Source: Chlorokybus atmophyticus (lineage: Eukaryota > Streptophyta > Chlorokybophyceae > Chlorokybales > Chlorokybaceae). Taken from it: 64,000 nt of DNA. Numbering within the stretch: the stretch's first letter is position 1; each line of letters starts with the position of its first letter. Below the pieces are notes generated by a model. The model did not search any database. It was not told the DNA's origin and was given only the letters and a program-made list of their open reading frames with translations. A program made the translations under genes and the position numbers. The stretch is from assembly GCA_009103225.1 (NCBI GenBank), contig RHPI01003020.1:173960-237959 (forward strand), in the 5' to 3' direction. Of this stretch, positions 53,732 to 62,644 are shown in pieces.

Positions 53732-53791
53732 CAGCGGCTTACTTGACCCATCGCGCAACTCATGCTGCGCGATGGGTCAAGTAAGCCGCTG
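53732..53791. repeat. 26-bp inverted repeat with 8-nt spacer
   Basis: Arms 53732-53757 and 53766-53791 are perfect reverse complements with ACTCATGC between them. The right arm resembles copy A (TGTGCGATAGGTCAAGTAG); the left arm does not match copy A (TCCTTGCGCACTCCCTGC), so the left arm looks newly made from the right. Confidence 0.9.
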
Positions 53792-54474
53792 CAAGCGAGT
53801 GCTGCACACACTCTTCCGTTCCTAGCATGCACCACGGGTTACCAACGTGATATTGCACGCACGTTGCGGGACAGTGTGAAGACGTTGTTGGAGCGCTTAC
53901 AGCCACACGAACACTCATCCAGTACTGTGTGGTCAACGTCTTCGTTTCTTCGCATACTGTCATTTGAGTCAAAAGTCAAAGCCCTTGAGATTGTTGATGC
54001 TGGCGCTGTTGAAGCTTCAGTCAAGCTGCTACAGACAGGCAACCAAACGGATGTCGAGTCCTCCCTAGGGTTATGGTACGTTTTGGCACCAGTGACCAAT
54101 GGTGTTGCTATGAGAGTTGCCGAAGCTGGTGGGTTACAGCCAATCATACGGTTGATGCACTCCACAGACAAGAAATTGCAGTCTGATGCGGGGTTTGTTT
54201 TGGACGCCATAGTCAACTCCTCTACCGTTGCAGACGATTTGCCTGTGCGCAACATGTTGGAGTCCAGGGATCACAAGCATCAGCTGGCGGCGCTTTGCAT
54301 CATGTCTTCGTGCTGCAAAAACGAAAGGCCGCTGCAATGGCGCAGGACCTGGCTGGGCATGAAGCACGCGGAGCCTTTGAGGGAGACGAGATATCTTCAG
54401 TGAAAGACGTGGTTCGTTGCATGGGCTCTCTGAAGCGCCCTCGTGCAGCAGATGACGATGATTGTGCCGCTTGA

Positions 54475-54679
54475 GCGCCATCTCCGCTACGCGTTATTAG
54501 ACTACTGAGCAACTTGCAAGTTTCTGTCATCGGCGGCCATGCTATTTCGGTTGCCAATGCTGTCAGTTTCCCAATTATGTATTGTGCCTGATAGGCACTA
54601 GCCCTCAGGCTGTACATTACTAATACTTGTCTGGTGGTCATTGGGTGTCGCGTGACACCCCGCACCGTGCATCTGACTT
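54475..54679. other. Spacer between armadillo copies B and C
   Basis: Short AT-mixed spacer of about 200 bp; no independent feature. Confidence 0.4.
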
Positions 54680-55582
54680 GATGAGTCTGGGCAGTGTAGA
54701 GCCTTTTGTGCAGCAACTGACCAGTAGCGACGCGCTTGTCCAATTGCGAGCGCTGGTGGTATTGGACAAGCGCGACTGAATATAAATACAAAACGACTGA
54801 GTATGTTGCCGTTGCTGCACCGAGTGCTGCGCAAGCTGGCACAGTACTTCCCATCGTGCAACTCCTGCTGTCCAATCCATCAACAAGGCCGCTGCAGGCG
54901 TCTGCTGCACGGACGCTTACGGTCCTGGCATTCAATGCTGCCTATCGACGTGACGTTGCACTTGCGTTGGGAGACAGTGTGAAGAGTTTGATTCAGCGTT
55001 TGCAATTGAGAAAGTGGTTGCCCATCCAACAGGCAGTACTTTATAGCAACATTGCTTTGGTGCCTGGCGTTTGATAAAGCCACAGCATTGAAGATTCTTG
55101 AAGCTGGCGGTTAAATCGAAGCTTCAGTCACCCTCTTGAGAAGAGGCAACCAGAGCGTGATTGCATCATCATTGGGCCTACTGAGCACTCTGGCATGCTT
55201 TGACCATAGCAGGGCGACGCGAATGGCTGAAGCTGGTGGCTTACGAGCGGCTATGAGGTTCGTGCAGTCCACTGACCAAACGGTGCAGCTTGTGGCCAAG
55301 CTTGTTTTGGACAACACAGCAGCCTCTGCGGCTGCTATTACCTTTGCCAGCCCTGTACTAGGCATGCTGTATTCAAGGGATCAACCGCAGCAGTTGGCTG
55401 CGCTCAACATACTATCCTCTTGCTGCAAGTCGCGGGCAGCTGCAGTGGTGGAAGACCTAGCTGGGGCTGAGGCAGTCAATCCCCTCAAGGAATGGTTTCA
55501 GCCTCCTGTGTCGGAAGTGATTCGCTGCATGGGCTCCAGGAAGCGCCCCCGCACAGCCGATGCCAGCGGAGCTGCCGGTTGA
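54680..55582 (+). pseudogene. Armadillo-repeat copy C, 5'-truncated and broken
   Basis: Starts in the middle of the family (MSLGSVEPFVQQLTSSDALV) and lacks the N-terminal third. Stops and shifts occur at about 54,777, 54,800 and 55,074-55,135. Recognisable parts: VLPIVQLLLSNPSTRPLQAS, RRDVALALGDSVKSLIQRL, then an open frame from 55,136, with LGLLSTLACFDHSRATRMAE and the family end RCMGSRKRPRTADASGAAG. Confidence 0.78.
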
Positions 55583-56399
55583 GCTCTATGATTGCCCTTG
55601 CGCCGTCGGACTATCAAGCACCAAGCAAGTCAGTCTTCAACCACACTGTGGTTGCCAGCGGTGTTGGTGTCCACTTCTGTATACAGTTAGCGCTTGTTCT
55701 GCATGTAGCTACTTGTTGAGCTGCGAGGAGTATTGGTTCGTGTAACTCAAGGCAGCTGCTCTTGACCAATCTGGTTGCAACCTGTTGTCAGCACTAACCC
55801 GAAGCTTAGACACCAGAGCTTGTACTCGTCTAAATCTGTACATTAATACAGACATAGTACGCACGTGGCGATTCATGTTCATGATAAATTTTGTCTCTGT
55901 TGCATTGACGAGTGTCCAGCACCAGGAGGACTCGACTATGGGTGCACACCATGTATGATGGGCTTCGTGCTGAAACCCAGTGCCACTGGTTAGACCAGTG
56001 ATTACTCACCGTCGATATGCACCAATGCACAGGGCCGCGCTCATAGTTCAAGCGCCATACCTAGCTACGCACACCATAGCATCCGACACCATCAGACACG
56101 CTTAGCACACGCACACGCCCTATACATGCGCAGTTCGTTGCAGTTTGCATGGTATGTACATACCCTCGACGTTTTGTTGTACACACCCTGAAGTGCGACA
56201 GCGGCAGCCATTGTGGGTCGAGGGTCTGGGAGTGGCGGCGGCGGCCGGGAGTGGAGGCGGAAGGGAGGAGGGCGGGGGAGTCCTCGTCGCTGTTGCTGCT
56301 GTTGCCATGCTAGCCGACAGCTACTGACAGCAGCCCTTGCGGGCAAGTGATCGCAACTGCATGTACTGACTTGCATGTCTAGAGGGGTGCTAGCCTTAG

Positions 56400-56615
56400 C
56401 GTAGAGTAGTGAAGTAGTTGTGGTAGCCCGGTGGTAAACATGAATTAAGCAGAGTAATGGTAGGCGTGTGCTGCTGTGTTTACAAAGCACGCAATGTGGT
56501 GCATGTGAACACGCATTCATGCACAGTCATAGTCAACATGCAGGCAAGCACAGTCATTTGTATTTCACCACCGGGCTATACAAGTACTTACTTATCTTCA
56601 CTACTTCCCCAACCC
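56400..56615. mobile_element. Foldback (MITE-like) element
   Basis: Left end: GTAGTGAAGTAG...TAGCCCGGTGGTAAA (motif at 56,424-56,436). Right end, reversed: GAAGTAGTGAAG...TATAGCCCGGTGGTGAAA (motif at 56,565-56,580). The ends form imperfect inverted repeats around about 130 bp with no coding capacity. Related single ends occur at 19.17 kb and 25.74 kb. No clear target-site duplication was identified. Confidence 0.6.
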
Positions 56616-57127
56616 GTTAGGCATGCTTGTTAGCAGTTGTCATTACCTGCCCACAGGGCCGTTTGTGCTGGCATGTTGGTCATTGCATGCACACTTGTAT
56701 CACGCATTTACTGTACACCCTGCACACCCACCTCGCGGGCACCGCGTGCTCACTACAGCGCCACTGAACACCCTCCTCACCACCACGACGCTCGACCACA
56801 TGGCCCGTGGTCGCCCTCTAGCTTCACATGCCAGCGCCGCCGTCAACGGGGTCGCTCGCCGGGGCTCCCCAGCACGGCACAGCCGCCACCGCCGCAGCAC
56901 TGCGGAGGAGCCGCACCGGGCTCCAGCAGTGCCTGCGCCCTGCTGCAGTGCGCACGCCACGCGCTGCCAACAATGGCGATAAAGCTGCTGAAGTAGTGCA
57001 CGTGCAGCCCTCGCAACTGCACCACCACACGCAAATACCCGTGGTCAACCACATGCCAGAACACTGTGTGGCACTGTCAGCAGCAATACCACTGCCTGGT
57101 TGTACCAATCTGCACATATGCGTATGT

Positions 57128-57164
57128 CTTTACTGCCTCTGCTTTATAAGCAGAGGCAGTAAAG
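57128..57164. repeat. 17-bp perfect stem, 3-nt loop
   Basis: Arms CTTTACTGCCTCTGCTT (57128-57144) and its exact reverse complement (57148-57164), loop TAT. No adjacent gene or T-run terminator, so role unknown. Confidence 0.9.
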
Positions 57165-57588
57165 AAGCAGAGTCAACCCTATACAGGCATCCGATGCATG
57201 AGTCATGCATGTGCAGAACACTGTGATTCACCTTTTGTACAGAAAAGGCAACTTGTTCTGAAAACAGCACAGTCTCTAGTGTCTAGCAAGAGCACCTTAC
57301 TCATGCTAGTGACTTGCAGCTTTACTGATGAAAGAGTAGCTGGCTGAGGTACCCAGACATGACTCTCAGCAGCGCGACTCGGACTTATTGGACAAGTATT
57401 TCTTTTGTAAAGATCCATATTGCTGATGCACACTTATTACTTTCAGGCAAGAATCGAGTCATGAAGATACCCCTACTGTGGGCAACCGCAGCATGGGTCA
57501 GCATGAGTCAGGGTTAGCTTGGTGGAGACATGACTTGCTTGTCGCTGTGTAGGCCGACAGCGCAAGATGCAGATGCGGCTCCAGCAGC

Positions 57589-58890
57589 TCAATCGCTGGC
57601 GTTTGCTTCTCGGGGGCGCTTTCTGATACGCATGCAGCGAACCACATCTTTCACAAAGGGTCTGGCTCCATTATCAAAAACATAACCTGCTCCATCTCCA
57701 GCTAGATCTGTTGCAACTTCAACCGCCTTGTGCTTGCAGCATGATGACAGGATGCGAAGCGCCGCCAGATGCTGCTCGTAATCCTCTGACTCCAGCATGT
57801 TGCGCACGCATGCATGAGTTGAAGAGGTAGCAGAGTCTACTATGACGTCTAGAACACGCCCAGCCAAGTCCTGAACATATGAGTTTGAGGATTGCAGCAA
57901 CCTTGCGAGCGCCTGTACCCCACCTGCTCTGGCAACTCGCATCGCAGTACCACTGTTTATGCTCGCTAAAGCCCGCAGCATACCCAATGTTGATGTAACA
58001 ACATAGTGCCACCCTGGTGACCACTGGTCTGTCTCTAGAAGCCTGATCGTGGCCTCAATACCGCCAGCATCAACAATTCTGAGCGCTGTCAATTCTTCAT
58101 CTGCCAGGTCTTGGAGCAAAAGTGCTACAGTCGCATGGAAGTAATCATCTGAATGCAAATGCTCCACCAGAGCCTCTACATCATCCCCCAAGGCGTTTGC
58201 AATGTTACGTCTGCAAGCGGTAATCAATGCCAGGACCCTCAGCGTGCATGCAGCGCCCACTTGGACCGACCTTGACTTACTGATCATTAGAAGCTGCACA
58301 AGGGGTGGTATTGCACCAGCGTCCGCAACTTCCTGTGCAGCCACGCCAGCACATGACGAGAGCAGCGAGATAATAATAACAGCCAGATCATTCGCGTTAC
58401 GCGTTTCCATGCAATACTCTTCATTCGCAGCCATGGCGTCACCAATGACCAGTTGATGCACAAGAGGCTTTATGCCGCCCGCACGTACTATGTCACGTAC
58501 GTGACATGGCTTGAGAGAAAGCTGGGCAAGCACGCACATAGCCCCCACCTTGACCTTTTCGCAATCGGATTGAAGGAGCTGTACCCAAAGTGGGAAGCCC
58601 GCAATGACATCCGCCTGGACTGTATTGGGGGTGAAGGCGCTCTGACTGTCTGTGTAGTATGCCAACTTGCAGACTAAGTCAAGGACTTCAGTCTTGCGCT
58701 CTTCACAGCTGATCTCCTTTACAGCACCCAGTAAATCAGGGACCACGCCGGCACTGAGCATCTCCTTTCTGCCCTCAGGATGGTCAACTTTGTCCCTTAA
58801 CGATCCGAGGATGAAGGCCATAAGCCTCGTTTGGGACCCGTTCGCTGCCTGCTGAGCATGCTGTAAGCCGCTGGCTGCAGTGTCTCTCAC
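57589..58890 (-). CDS. Armadillo-repeat protein, intact intronless copy D
   Basis: Single open frame of 433 residues without introns, unusual beside genes with 6-17 exons. Sequence is a tandem array of armadillo-like helices: VVPDLLGAVKEISCEERKTE, AGGIKPLVHQLVIGD, VADAGAIPPLVQLLMIS, VQVGAACTLRVLALI, LRIVDAGGIEATIRLLE, VARAGGVQALARLLQSSNSY, then LAALRILSSCCKHK and a basic end RCMRIRKRPREANASD that may be a nuclear signal. Armadillo solenoids bind other proteins; no catalytic motif is present. It is the only complete frame among five copies in 50-63 kb. The start is the first ATG of the frame; upstream (58,900-59,280) shares CTAGTTGGGAGGCTGCTGC with copy B's flank and has a TATATA at about 59,220. 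Partners and function unknown. Confidence 0.82.
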   Translation of the reverse strand: MRDTAASGLQHAQQAANGSQTRLMAFILGSLRDKVDHPEGRKEMLSAGVVPDLLGAVKEISCEERKTEVLDLVCKLAYYTDSQSAFTPNTVQADVIAGFPLWVQLLQSDCEKVKVGAMCVLAQLSLKPCHVRDIVRAGGIKPLVHQLVIGDAMAANEEYCMETRNANDLAVIIISLLSSCAGVAAQEVADAGAIPPLVQLLMISKSRSVQVGAACTLRVLALITACRRNIANALGDDVEALVEHLHSDDYFHATVALLLQDLADEELTALRIVDAGGIEATIRLLETDQWSPGWHYVVTSTLGMLRALASINSGTAMRVARAGGVQALARLLQSSNSYVQDLAGRVLDVIVDSATSSTHACVRNMLESEDYEQHLAALRILSSCCKHKAVEVATDLAGDGAGYVFDNGARPFVKDVVRCMRIRKRPREANASD

Positions 58891-59845
58891 AGAAGAAGGG
58901 CGCTCGCCCTGTTATGGCTATCTGACAAACCAACCTGTTGCGCCATGCTTGTGATTGTGTGCTAGCTCTGGTAGACGGCAGCACGAAGGCTGATTGCATG
59001 CGGCAGACTGCTTTGCACACTTTGTCAGTTGATTGAACTGCTGAGGCGGCCTTGACGTGGCACACTCAATGCGAACACTGCTGGTTTAACGTCAACACCT
59101 ACAAACACCGCAAGAACAGTCACAAGTAGTACACGCACATGCCAGCTTCTGCATGTACTACTTGCACAAGCTGCGTGTATTGCAAGCTTTCACAGCAACA
59201 AGCTACTGCCTCCTTCCGCTATATACAGCAGCAGCCTCCCAACTAGGGTCTACACCAACAGCGCCAGCAGCATGCACCGTTGTTGCAGCACATGACGGCA
59301 AAGACAGCTACGACCCTAGCTGAGCTTCAACCACGCAACAAACAGGCCCTCTCCGCCGAAGCAGCGCAACAGTTAGCTTCTGCGGCCACCCTCAGCGTAA
59401 CAGGGACACCCACACCAACACTCTCACCTGCAATTACCAGCAACTGGGCGGTGCCCGTCTAGCTTTGTGACGACCTTTTCACCTCCGCCGCTCGTTGCAG
59501 AGCCCGTCACAAGCACGGGCAGACAAGTATCACCTGCCGCCAATCAACCAGCCAGCTCTCCCAACCGCCACCTCCGCCGCCGCTGCCGCCCGAGCCACCG
59601 CTCCCGCCGCTTGGTGCATGTGCATGCAAACGGTACAAGGTGACGCAAGCTTACAACTCGACGCATGCTTGGCAGCGTTGGTGGCGTTGAAGCTGACTTG
59701 CGTGGGTACTTGAATGATTGTGCAATTGTTGCTGCCCTCTGGATGTTGCAATCTTAATTTACATTAATCTTGCTGTGCACAAAGGGCCCCCCCCCCCTTT
59801 GGTGTGCACTTCAAAGTTCTTGTAGTTGTGTTGTGCTTATTTATA
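58891..59845 (-). promoter_or_regulatory. Upstream region of armadillo copy D
   Basis: On the minus strand it carries blocks shared with the flank of copy B (CTAGTTGGGAGGCTGCTGC; TGCGGTGTTTGTAGGTG) and a TATATA-like site near 59,220, so it likely includes the promoter. A small inverted repeat (CAAGTAGTACA / TGTACTACTTG) lies at 59,122-59,165. A poly-C run is at 59,788-59,797. Confidence 0.5.
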
Positions 59846-59960
59846 GGTAAGCGTTGCTGGGCAACAGCTCGAGTGTCACAACGGTCGCATTGCTTTTGCC
59901 TGCTTGCTCGTAATTTATGCGGTGGAGGCTCAGGACAACATCTGATCGGAAGTGCCTCCC
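59846..59960 (+). pseudogene. Duplicated fragment of the last DNMT2 exon
   Basis: Aligns by eye with 49,395-49,515: both read G[C/T]TG[C/T]TGGGCAACAGCT[T/C]GAG, then GTCAC..CGGT..TCGC.TTGCT, and later GACAACAT...GGAAG.GCCTCC. A TATTTATAG upstream corresponds to the intron end. The copy has lost the frame (a change in the initial codons, and stops). It lies about 10 kb from the parent exon. Confidence 0.85.
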
Positions 59961-61320
59961 CATAGCTGGTGATTACGTTGAAGGCCAGCGCTACAGCACT
60001 GTATCTGTCAAGGCATGTTCATCACACTTTGTTTCAGCTGTCCTTAACATGTCAGTGGAACAGTCTAGCCTACCGTCGGGCCAAGCCAGCGCAACAAAGT
60101 GCCCACACCAGAGAGCATTGTGCCTCTGCCGATTACAGCCATCAAGTCTTGTTCGGACACGCGTGCTGCTGCAGCAGCTGCTTGAAGACAATGTAACGGT
60201 CTGTGACATGGTGTAGTTTGTTCAGAGCTGCGGACTATGTGAGTTAAGTTAGCGTAGGGAGCTTAGCTATGCTATCTCTTCATGTCCTTTTGTATGTGTG
60301 GTGCATGTCACAGACCGTTACACACGATGTGCACCCCCTAGCCGAGACACCTCCTAGTGCTAGGCATCACTATGTGAGTCTGTGCAAACCATATGAACAT
60401 TGTCACATGCGCAGGGTGGCGCCTGCATGCCCAAAACGCTATTAATGGCCACATCACCGCCTGGTTATCCCACTTACAGCAGATTTGTTCATGCGGTAGA
60501 GGAGAAGCAGCATGGACATATATCACCACAACCGTAGACAACAGGTCAAGTACGACATATACTGCCTATGTACATATTAATAGGGTTTGCGCATGTGGTG
60601 CTGCTCCGTTGCTATTTGGTGTCACATCGTGGCATGCGTAGTGGTTCATGTTAAAGGCCGCTGCACATTATGAGCACCCTTCAGGCAAGGTAGCCATCGG
60701 CTTGGTGCGACTGCCTGTAGCAAGCAATTAGCAGTATGCTGGAACACGTGTCCATGTGTATGGATTGTTCCAGATGGTTTGATTGGCGGTCAATGTGGGC
60801 ACCCATCAACCATACAGCGACAGTCACCGCATCCGGCAGGCAGCGCCTGCATATCTGGTATGCTGTTGATAGCATGACTCCTAGGCCTGGTAGGGTTCTT
60901 GATAACTCACAAGTTTAATGCACAATCTACCAGCAAAAACGTAAAGGGGTCCACCCACACGTCAAAGTTAGCGTTGCTTGTCTGCTGGTTACTTGCAATA
61001 CGGCACATAGCTGCCTACCCAGTACACATTGGCCTTATGTACACTCTCTGTTTTATTCTGTTTGAGTAACGCAAAAAATCAAGCACATCACAAGCGCGCC
61101 GACACTAAGTAAGAACCAGCTGGCTTACATGACGATGAATGCAAGTGTCGCTGACTCTTAACAGCTAGACAAATGCTACTCAGGCACTGCTTACAACGTT
61201 GAACACCACTGTACGCTTGTGAAAAAACGGCGCCCGAGTGCAGCATAGCTTGCATATGGCATGTCACTTGCCTGCTGCAACAACAACAATTGCAACATGT
61301 TGACAGGTAAGCATGAAGTC
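59961..61320. other. Spacer with foldback sequence
   Basis: No gene recognised. Contains the inverted repeat at 60,192-60,322. Otherwise unremarkable mixed sequence. Confidence 0.4.
60192..60322. repeat. 131-bp foldback with 19-bp perfect inverted ends
   Basis: TGTAACGGTCTGTGACATG at 60192-60210 and its exact reverse complement at 60304-60322. The first 8 bases (TGTAACGG) and bases 10-17 (CTGTGACA) equal the first and last 8 bases of the TRIM terminal repeat at 19.6 kb. No coding capacity; no clear target-site duplication. Confidence 0.8.
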
Positions 61321-62644
61321 TCAATTGGCAGCCTGAGGGTCGTTGGCATCTACTGTGCGGAGGCGCTTCCGGGAGTCACTCATGCAGCGCATAACATCTC
61401 CCAATGAGGGTTGAGCCCCTTCTTCAATAACATTGCCTGCATCATTCATCGCAAAGTCTTGTGCATTGGCCTTGCGCTTGCAGCAACAAGACGTGATTCA
61501 GAGCGCAGCCAGCTGCTGCTTGTAATCCTCTGACTCCCACATGTTGCGCATGATAGGCTCAATAACCACGGTAGTTGAGCTTATCATGACGTGAAGGATA
61601 TACTCAAGAATACGCTCAGCAGCAGATTGAACACTTGGTTGTTGCATTGAATGAGCCTCGTGAGCGCCTTTCTGCCACTGGCTTCAGCAACTCTTTTTGT
61701 AATGGAGTTGTTGCTTGGCACCATGCGACTCAAAGTACATAAAGATGAACAGCGTACCCTCTTTCTATCTGACTCCAGACACTTGACCAAAGCTTCAATG
61801 CAATCAACATCCACGATGTCAAGCACCGCTACCTCATCTTTTGCCAGGTTGGTAAGCAACTCCACCTCAAACCAGCACATTTGGTTGTCATCAGATTGCG
61901 AATGCCCGACCAGTGCCTGCACACCACCTTTCGACGCCTGTGCAATGTCCTGTCGGCAATGAGGATTGTACGACATGTTCTTCAACGCGGGTGCAGCCTT
62001 CATTTGCACCCTGCTTGTTATATTATTGGACACATTGGACAGCAGAAGTTGCAGGGTAGGTGGTACTACCGCCAGCTCGCACGACTGCCCATGCGGACAC
62101 GGCATCCACTGCCAAAGTACTTAACAAACTCAGTGCACACTGCTGGCCAGTGGATTCGTTGGTGGCCAGTTGTCCCACGGCTTGCTTCAGGTAGCTGCAA
62201 GTCACTATGTTACGATAGTCTTCACGACAGTGAATTCTGTCAGCATCAGAGCCTTCATTGAACATCCAGTCATCCAAACTCCTAGCGCCCACCTTGACCT
62301 CTCCGCAGCTGAACTGTACTTCAGATGTGACGAAAGCGGGAAGCAGAGCGCCAGAAAGTGAACGACATCCCTCTCAACTGTGCCACGCAGAACATGGGCT
62401 GTCTTCGTAGGACGCCAGTTTGCAAAAAAACTCAAGGAGCGCCTGTGCATGCATCGCAATCGACAGAGACCATAATCCTGTTGATAGAGATCAGGGCGGA
62501 GACAACACCCGCATTGAGCAACTCCTGACTGCCGCTGGAGTCATCTGCCTTGGCCCTTAGCTGGCAAAGAAGATGCACTAGCAACCTAGCCTTGGCACCC
62601 TGGCCAGTCTCTGGGGCATGCAAGTTGCTTGCTGCGATGTGCAT
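61321..62644 (-). pseudogene. Armadillo-repeat copy E, broken
   Basis: Fragments in several frames: start MHIAASNLHAPETGQGAKAR, then LCQLRAKADDSSGSQELLNA, a middle part VKVGARSLDDWMFNEGSDAD, a longer open piece (62,105-61,584) with LPTLQLLL-type repeat, VEALVxH and VLDIVDVDCIEALVKCLESD, and the end DVMRCMSDSRKRLRTVDAND. Frame changes and stops separate them (for example near 62,440, 62,095 and 61,500-61,580). Most divergent of the five copies. Confidence 0.75.

Larger units (their letters stand above)
53075..54474 (+). pseudogene. Armadillo-repeat copy B, broken, with two long hairpins
   Basis: Begins MAQMLSSSVQQS and ends RCMGSLKRPRAADDDDCAA. Between them lie a TAG after LLLFVFRWSR (about 53,270), frame changes near 53,530-53,560 and 53,800-53,850, and a change near 54,330-54,400. 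Armadillo segments are clear: LKVEVAEFVCNLASYEDSW, SQVQMGAMTV-type repeat at 53.64 kb, KVKALEIVDAGAVEASVKLL and LGLWYVLAPVTNG. Two perfect inverted repeats lie inside it (53,155-53,202 and 53,732-53,791). Confidence 0.8.
55583..57588. other. Repeat-bearing spacer
   Basis: No supported gene in 2 kb. Holds the foldback element at 56,400-56,615 and the hairpin at 57,128-57,164. An Ala/Arg-rich open frame at 56,623-56,996 lacks family motifs. Confidence 0.45.

Noticed and set aside
57589-58890. Armadillo gene as a retrocopy
   Set aside because: Intronless, but no poly-A tract or target duplication was seen and related copies share 5' flanking DNA, pointing to DNA-level duplication of an already intronless gene.
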